Below, one piece after another: positions 15,217-24,689 of a stretch of DNA of 32,538 nucleotides. The notes under the pieces were generated by a model. That model saw nothing but the letters and a program-made list of their open reading frames with translations, did not search any database and was not told where the DNA came from. The stretch spans positions 1 to 32,538 of the forward strand of contig NZ_NPEX01000045.1 of the NCBI RefSeq assembly GCF_003258865.1, in the 5' to 3' direction. The position numbers and the translations under genes are program-made. Source of the stretch: Rhodoplanes roseus (GTDB lineage Bacteria > Pseudomonadota > Alphaproteobacteria > Rhizobiales > Xanthobacteraceae). Every line of letters begins with the position of its first letter. Within the stretch, counting starts at the first letter, position 1.

Positions 15217-16047
15217 TCACTCGGTCAGGCGTTCGGCGAACAGGTGCATGGTCTTGCGGTAGATCACCGAGCGGTTCCACTCGCGCATCACCTCGAAGTT
15301 CGGCGTGCCCTCGCCGAACGGCGCGCCGCGCTGCCAGCCGTTGACCTTCAGGAGATTGGCCGTGGAGGCCAGCACGTCCGGCACGCTGTGGCGCAGGTCG
15401 ACATGGCCGTTACCGTCGTAGTCGACGCCGTACTTGATGTAGGAGGACGGCAGGAACTGGGTCTGGCCGATCTCGCCCGCATAGGCGCCGATCAGGTCGC
15501 GCAGCGGCAGGTCGCCGCGCTGCAGGATCTTCAGCGCCGCCAGCAGCTCGCCCTGGAACAGCTCGGTGCGGCGGCAGTCGTGCGCCAGGGTCGCGATGGT
15601 GCGAACCACCGGCAGCTTGCCCATGTCGCCGGTGCCGTTGTCGCTCTCCAGCGTCCAAATCGCCATCAAGAGCTCCTTGGGCACGCCGAACTGGCGCTCG
15701 ACGCGATCGAGCAGCGCGGCGTTCTTCTGCATCAGCGTCCGGGCGCGCTTGACCCGGGCCGGCACCACGCGGGTCGCGGCGTATTCCTCGAAGGTCTTCT
15801 TGAAGGTGTAGCGCTGGCGGCGGTCGAAGTTCAGCACGGCGGGATCCGAGCTCACCCCGGCGAAGGCCTGGTCGACCACGGCGCGCGACACGCCGGCGGC
15901 CTGCGCCTCGCGCCCCATGGCGGCCAGGAACGTGTCGAAGTCGCCGCCGCACTGCGCGGCGCGGGCGGGCGCTGCCGCGAACGGCGCGAGAAGAGCGAGC
16001 AGGCAGGCGAGCGCCGCGCGGCGCGCCGAACAGGTTCCCAAAGCCAT
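15217..16047 (-). CDS. Lytic murein transglycosylase, MltB-like
   Basis: 276 residues of the SLT_2/MltB family, which cleaves peptidoglycan between MurNAc and GlcNAc with formation of 1,6-anhydroMurNAc. A signal peptide ends near ARA-AQC; the Cys just after might be a lipid or disulfide residue, but there is no clear lipobox. The catalytic Glu is in AIWTLESDNG. The family stretch GEIGQTQFLPSSYIKYGVDYDGNG is intact, as is the closing SVPDVLASTANLL. The ATG at 16047 has GGGGA five bases upstream and gives a compact signal peptide; an ATG at 16074 would add nine residues. No peptidoglycan-binding domain is attached. Confidence 0.9.
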   Translation of the reverse strand: MALGTCSARRAALACLLALLAPFAAAPARAAQCGGDFDTFLAAMGREAQAAGVSRAVVDQAFAGVSSDPAVLNFDRRQRYTFKKTFEEYAATRVVPARVKRARTLMQKNAALLDRVERQFGVPKELLMAIWTLESDNGTGDMGKLPVVRTIATLAHDCRRTELFQGELLAALKILQRGDLPLRDLIGAYAGEIGQTQFLPSSYIKYGVDYDGNGHVDLRHSVPDVLASTANLLKVNGWQRGAPFGEGTPNFEVMREWNRSVIYRKTMHLFAERLTE

Positions 16048-16342
16048 TCCGATCCCCGTGTCGCGACCATTCATCGGGTGAAGTCATGGCACGCCGGTAA
16101 GGCGGGGAAAAGGCGGCTGAATCGTGCCGAACCCCCGTGATGCCGCTCGCGTCCGGGTCCGGGCGGCATGCCGGGCACAGGCGACCCACCGGGCGGAGCG
16201 AGCCGGCGCCACGCTGGACCGGACCGTGGCCCTTGCGCTCCGATCGCGACAGATCCGCGGCCGCGCCGCTGCCCGACGACGGGCGCAGGCCCTAAGGTGC
16301 CGGACCCGGCGACGCCGCGTCGCCCATCCGGACGGAGCCACC

Positions 16343-16636
16343 ATGCGGAAGGCCTATTGGGTCGCCACCTATCGCTCGATCGAGGATCCGGCCAAGGTCG
16401 CCGCCTATGCGGCGCTGGCCGGCCCGGTGATGGCGCAGTTCGGCTGCCGCTATCTGTGCCGCGGCCCGGCCGCCGTCGCCTACGAGGCCGGCCTCGCGGA
16501 GCGCGTTGTCGTCGCCGAGTTCCCCAGCCTCGCCGACGCCGTCGCCTGCCACGACAGCCCCGGCTATCAGGCGGCCCTCGCCGTCCTGGCCGACGGCGCC
16601 GTGCGCGACATCCGCCTGGTCGAAGCGGTGGAGTGA
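16343..16636 (+). CDS. DUF1330-family protein
   Basis: 97 residues with the DUF1330 pattern: KAYWVATYRSIEDPAKVAAYAALAGPVM, a strand leading to RVVVAEFPSLADAVACHDSPGYQAAL, and IRLVEAVE at the end. This is a small dimeric ferredoxin-like fold of unknown function, common in proteobacteria. GGAG at 16334-16337 lies five bases before the ATG. It is monocistronic here, followed by a strong hairpin at 16678-16704. Confidence 0.85.
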   Translation: MRKAYWVATYRSIEDPAKVAAYAALAGPVMAQFGCRYLCRGPAAVAYEAGLAERVVVAEFPSLADAVACHDSPGYQAALAVLADGAVRDIRLVEAVE

Positions 16637-16677
16637 GGGACGGCGGTCTCCTGGCGGACGTCCCCTGCCCAGGCCCG

Positions 16678-16704
16678 GCATGGCCGCGCTCGTCGCGGCC
16701 ATGC
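16678..16704 (+). terminator. Strong hairpin after the DUF1330 gene
   Basis: A perfect 11-bp stem, GCATGGCCGCG and CGCGGCCATGC, around the five-base loop CTCGT, 41 bases after the stop codon. Only a weak TTTGT follows, so intrinsic termination is uncertain; it may instead stabilise the 3' end. Confidence 0.45.
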
Positions 16705-16834
16705 ACGTCGTTTGTGCCTCACGGACAGCATGAGCGTGGACGGCCGGGACGAGCCGCACAGGCGCTGACCCAAGGACCGAAGCCTCTCGGCGGGTCGTGC
16801 TCCGCTGACGCGAGGGCTTACAGAATCCCACCCG

Positions 16835-16878
16835 TCATCCCGGAGCGGCGCGAAGCGCCGAGCCCAGGCTCCATAACC
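16835..16878. repeat. Dispersed intergenic repeat, second family
   Basis: Begins GTCATCCCGGAGCGG, with a tight hairpin CGGCGC-GAA-GCGCCG (16846-16860), then AGCCCAGGCTCCATAACCCA. This resembles the very common Bradyrhizobiaceae intergenic repeat of the form GTCATTCCGGGGCG...CGAGCCCGGAATCCATAACC, recalled from memory. It lies between the DUF1330 gene and the end of the 642-residue orphan gene. Confidence 0.55.
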
Positions 16879-16917
16879 CACAGATGGCCGATCAACGGAC
16901 GAAAGGCGGGGCAGCCA

Positions 16918-18846
16918 TCAAATCAGCCCGAGAAATTTCAGAACCGGCTCGGCCCAGCCGAACTGCTCCGGGAAGACCTGATAAAGACGGGGGAGAAGGA
17001 ACCCGCTGCCGGTCGCCGTACCGCCGCCGTAGACCGTCACTTTCTTCAATTTCTTCAACAGGTGGTCGAGCGCCGGCCCGACATCCTTGCCCCACTGCTT
17101 GAACTGCTTCTCGACGCTCTTGTCGGCCTCCGTCAAGAAACCCTTCGCATAGCGTTTCACGGCAGCGCCGGTGCCGACGGCAGCACCGAGAAGCGGCTCG
17201 ACAAGACTCTTGAGGATGTTGTTGATGCTTTCGAGGACATCGAATGCGAGCGCATCCATGGCGTCATCGAGCGCCTCGGCCTCTTGCTCGGTCAAGCCGA
17301 TCGGCCGGGCGAGAGCCCTGAGCGCCCGAGGGATCGCCGGATCGACGACTGACTGCCCCTCCGCGCTCTCCAGCGCCGCGGCGATCGGCTCCACCAGCAG
17401 CGGCACCTCCTCGATCTGATCGGAGGTGAGACTCGCGCGCGCTGCGTTCTGGATGAAGGCGCGCCACTTGGGGAACTGACGCGCCGTGCGATCGAACTGC
17501 AGAAGCAGCGCATGGTAACGCACGGCGAGCAGGTCGGGCCATTCCGTGTCGACGATGCAGCGGAAATGGTCCAGCACCTCCTTGGCGTGCCCCAGACGAA
17601 ACAGCTCGGCCTGGGTCGGCGCCGAAGCCGGAATCCGGCCGGCAATCTGGCGCAGATAAGCGGGCGGTCGCTGATCGAGTTGCGGATAGTCCGCAACGAG
17701 GTCCGCGAGGTCCGCGAGCTCGTCTTTCAGGGCGGCAAGCGCACCGGCAAGGGACGCAGGATCGAGGTCGGCCGGCAGGGGCTCAGGAGCAATTAGAAGC
17801 TTCTCGCCTCGCCAGACTGGTTCGATCGCAGCGGGACGGATCCTTGGAATGCCTGGTGGGAGATCGTTCGCCTTCTGCTCCGTCTCGGGCTCCGGACCTT
17901 CCTGTTGCCGCTCCTTCAGCTTCGCCAGCCGCGCCGCGATGCGCTCGTTCACGGCCTTGGGGCCGTCGTCCCAGGGCAGCGGGTCGTCGGGGTCGAGATC
18001 GACGAAGCAGGCGTCCCAGGCCTCATCGTGTTTCACACCGGTATAGATCTCGGCATACCAGTCGAGCCAGACCGCCCAGGACCCGCCCATGGCCAGCAAC
18101 CGTCCCGCAAATAGGTCATCTTTCGCCCATGCTGGCCGGTTTTGCACTTCGCCATACCAAAGCCGTGCGCAGGCGAGTTCCGCCGGTGACGCGCCTTCGC
18201 TCAACCGGCGGGCATCGTCAATAACAGCAGAAATCATGGTGGTGCGGGCGACGTAGGAGGCGGTGGCCGCAGAAGCAGCGTCGGAGACAGCGTGTGCCTT
18301 GACAGCCGAAGCACGAGCGGCGTGGCGCGAGGCAGCCGACGCGGCGACAGCCCTATCCTTTGCGGATTCAAGACCCGCGTAAACAGCGGCGCGAGCGGCC
18401 GCGAAGGCAGCGGCACCGGGATCGGTAGACGTGCTGGCGGGAACCCAGGCGTCGGCAGCGTCGGCCGCGGCCATGAGGACGGTACCTATCTCAGCGAGTT
18501 TGCGGTCCGGATATATCGCGGCAAACCGTGCAATCGCTGTCGCCCGAAGGACTGCCAAAAGCTTAAAGGCACGACCGCGGCGGGATGAAGAGATTGTCAG
18601 CGGCAGCACCCGCAATGCCGCACGGGTGGCGATGACAACTGACCAGCTCCGGTCCTTCGTCGCCAGCCACGCGTCGAATTTCGCGGCATCTGCCGGGTCG
18701 GGCACAGCGACGGAACGCGGCCCGAGCCGCTGGCCGGCCTTCATCTTACCGGCTTGTGCAGCAGGACGCCGGGGCGCGGCCTTGCCGGCCCGCACCGCCT
18801 CGGTCGGCTTCACGTCTTCAGTAAAAGGCTTTTCAGAATCCGCCAT
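16918..18846 (-). CDS. Large protein of unknown function with Ala-rich and WxxWYx domains
   Basis: 642 residues, no signal peptide. Visible parts: a charged N-terminus (1-45); a domain with FDAWLATKDRSWSVVIATRAALRVLP (57-82); an Ala-rich helical stretch (144-200) with many ARA/AAR/SAA repeats; a Trp/acidic domain with Trp240, Trp257, Trp260, Trp263-Tyr264 and DPDDPLPWDD (285-294); a charged linker rich in Glu/Gln; helical regions; and a C-terminus with GAAVGTGAAVKRYAKG, a lysine-rich coil and YGGGTATGSGF. I recall Rhizobiales proteins of unknown function with the same order of ALRVLP, Ala-rich repeat and WxxWY segments, so it may be a lineage-specific family. Beside hicBA and among repeats, it sits in accessory DNA. 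Shine-Dalgarno is weak. Function unknown. Confidence 0.75.
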   Translation of the reverse strand: MADSEKPFTEDVKPTEAVRAGKAAPRRPAAQAGKMKAGQRLGPRSVAVPDPADAAKFDAWLATKDRSWSVVIATRAALRVLPLTISSSRRGRAFKLLAVLRATAIARFAAIYPDRKLAEIGTVLMAAADAADAWVPASTSTDPGAAAFAAARAAVYAGLESAKDRAVAASAASRHAARASAVKAHAVSDAASAATASYVARTTMISAVIDDARRLSEGASPAELACARLWYGEVQNRPAWAKDDLFAGRLLAMGGSWAVWLDWYAEIYTGVKHDEAWDACFVDLDPDDPLPWDDGPKAVNERIAARLAKLKERQQEGPEPETEQKANDLPPGIPRIRPAAIEPVWRGEKLLIAPEPLPADLDPASLAGALAALKDELADLADLVADYPQLDQRPPAYLRQIAGRIPASAPTQAELFRLGHAKEVLDHFRCIVDTEWPDLLAVRYHALLLQFDRTARQFPKWRAFIQNAARASLTSDQIEEVPLLVEPIAAALESAEGQSVVDPAIPRALRALARPIGLTEQEAEALDDAMDALAFDVLESINNILKSLVEPLLGAAVGTGAAVKRYAKGFLTEADKSVEKQFKQWGKDVGPALDHLLKKLKKVTVYGGGTATGSGFLLPRLYQVFPEQFGWAEPVLKFLGLI

Positions 18847-18940
18847 GGCTGCCGCAGCAAAAGGTTGTGCGGCACGATCCTACCCGCGATCCTCGGCTGC
18901 GACCACTGCGGGGGATGCGTTTGTCGGGGATACGCGGACC

Positions 18941-18992
18941 GCAGCCCGGATGGAGCCCGTAGCCCGGAGGAGCTAAGCGACATCCGGGATCG
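18941..18992. repeat. Dispersed intergenic repeat, third family, partly duplicated
   Basis: GCAGCCCGGATGGAGC is followed at once by a second, complete copy starting GTAGCCCGGAGGAGC and closing with AAGCGACATCCGGGAT. The arms CCCGGA and TCCGGG pair. Elements of the form GTAGCCCGGATGAGC...ATCCGGG are frequent in Bradyrhizobium-like genomes, from memory. It sits between the orphan gene's start and hicA, in a 226-base gap that otherwise holds only further GC-rich arms. Confidence 0.5.
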
Positions 18993-19072
18993 TTCGTCGC
19001 GGCCTGGCTCGTCGCTCCCGGCTACGTCGCGCGCGTCGCGCGCCGCTCCACGATCTTGAGAATGCTGCGCTG

Positions 19073-19270
19073 TCAAAAAGCCTTCGGCAGCCCCGCCTGA
19101 CGCAGGATCGCGTTGGCGGTGTGGCGGCTCGGGATGCCGATCGGGACGGCGAAATTTCGCTGGGTGATCGGGCTGTGCCAGACCTCATGGCTGCCGCGCC
19201 CCTGGCGAACGAGTGTGCACCCCGCCGCCTTCAGCAACTCGCGCAAGGCCCGGTCGAACTGCGGAGCCAT
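19073..19270 (-). CDS. hicA: HicA-family mRNA interferase toxin
   Basis: 65 residues with the HicA dsRNA-binding-like fold: RELLKAAGCTLVRQGRGSHEVWHSP, then NFAVPIGIPSRHTANAILRQAGL. The catalytic His of GSHEVW is present, and the C-terminal segment follows the family's usual H-x4-AILRQAGL form. The toxin cleaves mRNA and is held inactive by the upstream gene's product. Its ATG lies one base after the antitoxin stop, so translation is coupled. It appears intact. Confidence 0.85.
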   Translation of the reverse strand: MAPQFDRALRELLKAAGCTLVRQGRGSHEVWHSPITQRNFAVPIGIPSRHTANAILRQAGLPKAF

Positions 19271-19271
19271 G

Positions 19272-19511
19272 TCAGGCTGCAGCGAGCGACTCGGCTTCGC
19301 GCAGCGCCGTGATCTGGACTAACACCGAGGCGGGATCGACGTCGGGATGGTTGTCCGGCAGGAGGTCGAGCGCCATGGCGGAGACCTTCGCCATCAGCGC
19401 GTCGAGCGTCGGCGCATCGGCGGCGGCCGGGATCTCGTCGCAGTGGCCGCTCCACACTGAGGCGTCCGCATCCCACACGGCCGAGATGGTGAAGATCACG
19501 GGCTTCGACAT
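19272..19511 (-). CDS. HicB-like antitoxin, DUF1902 type
   Basis: 79 residues. The DUF1902 core is clear: [39 protein letters not shown] followed by MALDLLPDN and a strand with VLVQITA. This is the partial-RNase-H-like fold of HicB that covers the toxin. It has no C-terminal ribbon-helix-helix or helix-turn-helix domain, so it probably cannot bind an operator by itself. GAGGGGA lies about six bases before the ATG. Order is antitoxin then toxin, the reverse of the E. coli hicAB order. Confidence 0.8.
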   Translation of the reverse strand: MSKPVIFTISAVWDADASVWSGHCDEIPAAADAPTLDALMAKVSAMALDLLPDNHPDVDPASVLVQITALREAESLAAA

Positions 19512-19540
19512 GTCGAATCCCCTCTGGTCGATCTCTCTCG

Positions 19541-19630
19541 TCGGATGGGCAAAGCGAAGCGTGCCCACCGCGTCCATCACCCCCGAACCGCGTGGGCACG
19601 GCGCTGGCGCGCCTTTGCCCACCCTACGGC
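19541..19630. repeat. Long imperfect palindrome, fourth repeat family
   Basis: Arms GGATGGGCAAAG and CTTTGCCCACCC at the outside, and GCGTGCCCACCGCG and CGCGTGGGCACGGC nearer the centre, enclose a short middle. Elements reading GGTGGGCAAAGCG...CGCTTTGCCCACCC are widespread in Rhizobiales genomes, from memory. It sits between the rpoD stop (19660) and the antitoxin start (19511), where its hairpin would follow rpoD's mRNA and could serve as its terminator or 3' stabiliser. Confidence 0.6.
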
Positions 19631-19659
19631 CGAGGCGGCCGTGTCGCGTCCCGTCCCGA

Positions 19660-21783
<2,124 letters not shown>

Positions 21784-22125
21784 GAGTTCTCCTGAAGCCG
21801 CGCTCTCGCCCAGACCGCTTCGTGTATCCGCCGTCACGTCACCGTCGTCGGGCGACCGCTCTCCGCCGCGCGTCCCGGGGCCATCCGCCCCGCAGCCGCG
21901 GCGTCACCGCATTCTCGACCCCGGTCCGCCCCGCACCCGAGACGGACACCATCCCCGCACCGAATCCCGCGGACCTCGGACCTCTGCATGGACCGAAAGC
22001 CTGAACGTATCCTGAACCTTGCACGCGCCGGCTCCGGCCTGCCGGCCGCTCCGGTCCGAAAAAAAGTTCTCCGCGTCGCCCCGCCTGCCACGAACCGCCG
22101 GCGAACCCGCGGCCGCAATCCCCGT
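21784..22125. other. dnaG-rpoD intergenic region
   Basis: 342 nt without a convincing gene. It contains the LexA-like direct repeat at 22003-22017 and, near 22037-22058, a GC-rich inverted repeat next to a run of seven A residues (T on the coding strand). That run precedes the hairpin in the direction of rpoD transcription, so it is not an intrinsic terminator. A separate rpoD promoter is likely given the length, but I could not place one with confidence. Confidence 0.5.
22003..22017 (-). promoter_or_regulatory. Candidate alphaproteobacterial LexA box
   Basis: On the minus strand GTTC-AGGATAC-GTTC, a direct repeat with seven bases between, which is the form of LexA box described for alphaproteobacteria (GTTC-N7-GTTC). 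It lies 220 bases upstream of the rpoD start. Eight fixed bases are expected about once per window by chance, so placement is the main argument. Confidence 0.35.
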
Positions 22126-24099
22126 CTAGAAGCCGCGCACCGGACGCCCGGACAGTGCCCCGAAGCCGTCGATCGAGGCTTCGGTGCCTTCGATCGCGGC
22201 CAGGCGGCCCTGAACGTCCCGCAACCACGCATAATTGCGCTCGCTGGGCTCGTCACCCAGCGCGCGCTCGGCCTCTTTGAGTTCCTTATTTAGCGTCCGG
22301 TTCTTATGATGCAAGGTGAGAACGTGGCGCCACCACGGCCGGACGTCCTCCGGAGCGGCCCCGGCGCGGGCCGGCCAGTCCGCCACATGGGTCAGCGCGG
22401 CCTCGATCCGGGCCACCAGGCCGCCGAGATCGCGGGCCAGAACGGCCTCGCGCAGCGCGTCGCTGTCGATCTCGTGGCCGAGCTCCTCGTGCGCCGCCAT
22501 GATGTCCAGGATGGCGCGGCGGAGCCGGTCGGCGTCCGGATGGACGAGATCGACCACGGCGAACTCCTCGGCATGCCCGTCCAGCAACCAGGGGTGGTTG
22601 AGCACCGACAGCACCAGCAGGGCCTCGCGGGCCGGCAGCACGGCGCGGGCGCCGCGCACCAGCGGGCTGGTCGAGAGCCGCGAGCTGACCACGCCGGCGA
22701 ACGCCTCCGGCCCGCCGGCCCCTCTGCCGCCGCGTGAAAATCCCTTGCCGCCGCGGGCGCCGGCGCCCTTGAAGCCGGTCGGCCGCTCCCGGCCGGGATA
22801 GGGGAACCGTCCGCCGCCCTGGGCCTGCTCCGGCGACAGCAGGCCACGGAGCCGGGTGCCGAGATCGGCCCGGTAATACTTGCGCACCGCCTCGTGGCCG
22901 ATGCCGGCGAGCAGCGCGTCGAGCCGCGCCTCCAGCCCGGCGCGGCGCTCCGGCGTGTCGAAGCGACCCGTCTCGGTCTCGCGCATCCAGAGAATCTGGG
23001 CGAGCGGCTGGGCGGCGGCGAGCACGTCGGCCATGGCGCCCTTGCCGCTCGCCCGGATCAGGTCGTCGGGGTCGTGACCCTGCGGCAGGGTGGCGAAATA
23101 CAGGCTCTTGCCCGGCTGCAGCAGCGGCAATGCCAGGTCGACGGCCCGCCAGGCGGCGCGCCGGCCGGCTCCGTCGCCGTCGAAGCACAGCACCGGCTCG
23201 TCGGCGATCTTCCACATCAAGGCGAGCTGGTCGGTGGTCAGCGAGGTGCCGAGCGGCGCCACCGTGCCGGGAAAGCCGGCCGTGACCATGGCGATCACGT
23301 CGACATAGCCCTCCACCGCGATCAGCGGCGCGCCGGCATGGGCGGCGGCCCGGGCGGGGCCGCCATTGTACAGGAGCCCGCCCTTGTGGAAGAGCGATGT
23401 TTCGGGCGAGTTCAGGTACTTGGCCGACACCTCCTTGTCGAGCGCGCGTCCCCCGAAGGCGACGATGCGGCCGCGCAGGTCGCCGATCGGGAACATCACC
23501 CGGTCGCGGAAGCGATCATAGGGCACCGGGATGTCGTCGCCGGAGACCAGGAGGCCGGCCTCGATCATGTCGTCGACCGAGACGCCCTGCTTGCCGAGAT
23601 GCTCCTTGAGCGCGAAGCGCTCCGCCGGGGCGTAGCCGATGCGGAATTTCTGCTGGGTCGCCGGATCGAGGCCGCGGTCCGCCAGGTAGCCGCGGGCGCG
23701 AGCGCCCGCCCGGGTCGCCAGCGTCTCCTCGAAGAACTTGGCCGCCATCTCGACGACGTCCAGCAAGGTGCGGCTGTGGCGGGCCTGCTGGGCCGCCTCG
23801 GGCGACGATTTCGGCACCGCCATCCCGGCCGCGCCGGCCAGCCTCTCCACCGCCTCGGGGAACGACAGGCCCTCGGTGGCCATCACGAAATCGAAGATAT
23901 TGCCGTTGCGGCCGGACGAGAAGTCGAACCACATCCCCTTGGAGTCGTTCACGAAAAACGAGGGGGTCTTCTCCTGGTTGAAGGGCGAGAGCCCTTTCCA
24001 TTCGCGCCCCGCCTTCTTCAGCTTCACGCGCCGCGCCACCACCTCCGACACGGGGAGGCGGGTGCGCAGGTCATCGAGGAACTCGGGCGGGAATCGCAT
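22126..24099 (-). CDS. dnaG: DNA primase
   Basis: 657 residues, making RNA primers for replication. The N-terminal domain aligns with the CHC2 zinc-binding domain, but all four zinc ligands of E. coli DnaG are replaced: Cys40 by Ser38 (LSPF), His43 by Asn41, Cys61 by Asp59 and Cys64 by Ser62 (WFDFSSGRNGN). The rest of the domain is well kept. The TOPRIM core has VEGYVDVIAM and CFDGDGAGRRAAWRAVD. A Gly/Arg-rich linker follows, then the C-terminal helicase-interacting region. The ATG at 24099 gives the usual MRFPPEFLDDLR start; its Shine-Dalgarno is weak. It is upstream of rpoD on the same strand and divergent from brnTA. Confidence 0.96.
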   Translation of the reverse strand: MRFPPEFLDDLRTRLPVSEVVARRVKLKKAGREWKGLSPFNQEKTPSFFVNDSKGMWFDFSSGRNGNIFDFVMATEGLSFPEAVERLAGAAGMAVPKSSPEAAQQARHSRTLLDVVEMAAKFFEETLATRAGARARGYLADRGLDPATQQKFRIGYAPAERFALKEHLGKQGVSVDDMIEAGLLVSGDDIPVPYDRFRDRVMFPIGDLRGRIVAFGGRALDKEVSAKYLNSPETSLFHKGGLLYNGGPARAAAHAGAPLIAVEGYVDVIAMVTAGFPGTVAPLGTSLTTDQLALMWKIADEPVLCFDGDGAGRRAAWRAVDLALPLLQPGKSLYFATLPQGHDPDDLIRASGKGAMADVLAAAQPLAQILWMRETETGRFDTPERRAGLEARLDALLAGIGHEAVRKYYRADLGTRLRGLLSPEQAQGGGRFPYPGRERPTGFKGAGARGGKGFSRGGRGAGGPEAFAGVVSSRLSTSPLVRGARAVLPAREALLVLSVLNHPWLLDGHAEEFAVVDLVHPDADRLRRAILDIMAAHEELGHEIDSDALREAVLARDLGGLVARIEAALTHVADWPARAGAAPEDVRPWWRHVLTLHHKNRTLNKELKEAERALGDEPSERNYAWLRDVQGRLAAIEGTEASIDGFGALSGRPVRGF

Positions 24100-24236
24100 G
24101 GTGATTCGGGACCCTAGGCCGCCGCTGCCGCCAATGTAAGGCGCGGCGGGCGAAGGCGCAGCGTCCGGAGGCACAGGGCGGAGTTGTCCCGGGTATCCAC
24201 AGGGGAACGGCACGGGAACAATCGGACCTCAGAAGC

Positions 24237-24264
24237 TTGACAGCATCAACTTCGAACGTATATA
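24237..24264 (+). promoter_or_regulatory. Near-consensus promoter for brnTA
   Basis: TTGACA (24237-24242) and TATATA (24259-24264) with a 16-base spacer, the best sigma-70-type promoter I see in the window. It would start transcription near 24271, leaving a leader of about 117 bases before the brnT ATG. Confidence 0.55.
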
Positions 24265-24275
24265 CGACTGTATAT
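24260..24275. promoter_or_regulatory. Palindrome overlapping the brnTA -10, candidate BrnA operator
   Basis: ATATAC-GACT-GTATAT, perfect six-base arms, covering the -10 element and the predicted start site. BrnA antitoxins are known to repress their own promoter, so this is the natural operator candidate. Confidence 0.4.
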
Positions 24276-24387
24276 TCAATCGGTAGCGGTACACGACGCA
24301 TTGCTCTCGTAGTTCAATTCCGGATCTGAGTTGATAGCGACTCCCATTTTTTGACCGCGCTGCGGGAAAATAATTGGAGAAAAGCGC

Positions 24388-24689
24388 ATGCTCGTCGAAG
24401 GATTCGAATGGGACGAGGTCAAACGAGAGTTCGTTCTTCGCGAGCGCGGCATAGACTTCGTGGATGCCGCGAAAGTTCTTCTCCGCACGGTCTCCGCTAC
24501 AGATCGTTCCGCAATAACGAGTTCCGTAACGTCGCGATTGGTCCACTTGGTGGCGGGCCGTTGATCGCAATCATTTATACGATCCGGGAACGGAATATCC
24601 GGATCATCACCGCAAGGCGAGCACGCCGACATGAGCAAGCTGCGTACCATGACGCTCTCTCAGCTGCAGGAGATGAAGGGTCAAAGTGA
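24388..24689 (+). pseudogene. brnT: BrnT-family toxin gene, frameshifted
   Basis: The first frame, from ATG 24388 with GGAG eight bases upstream, reads MLVEGFEWDEVKREFVLRER, then GIDFVDAAKVLLRTVS, the typical BrnT N-terminal half, but runs to a stop at 24562. The second half, RYRSFRNNEFRNVAIGPL...IAIIYTIRERNIRIITARRARRHEQAAY, lies in the frame one base back from about 24495 and ends at 24689. Joined by a one-base step back near 24490-24500 the parts give a full-length protein with the usual ribonuclease-fold elements. So a one-base deletion appears to have broken the toxin, or the base call is wrong. It overlaps the intact antitoxin gene by 59 bases, as is usual for brnTA. Confidence 0.7.

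Noticed and set aside
22037-22065. GC-rich inverted repeat next to a run of seven A, as a terminator after dnaG
   Set aside because: In the direction of dnaG and rpoD transcription the T-run comes before the hairpin, the wrong order for intrinsic termination.
24237-24249. TTGA...TCAA at the brnTA promoter as an FNR/FixK box
   Set aside because: The spacer is five bases, one short of the six needed between TTGA and TCAA; it is better explained as the -35 element.
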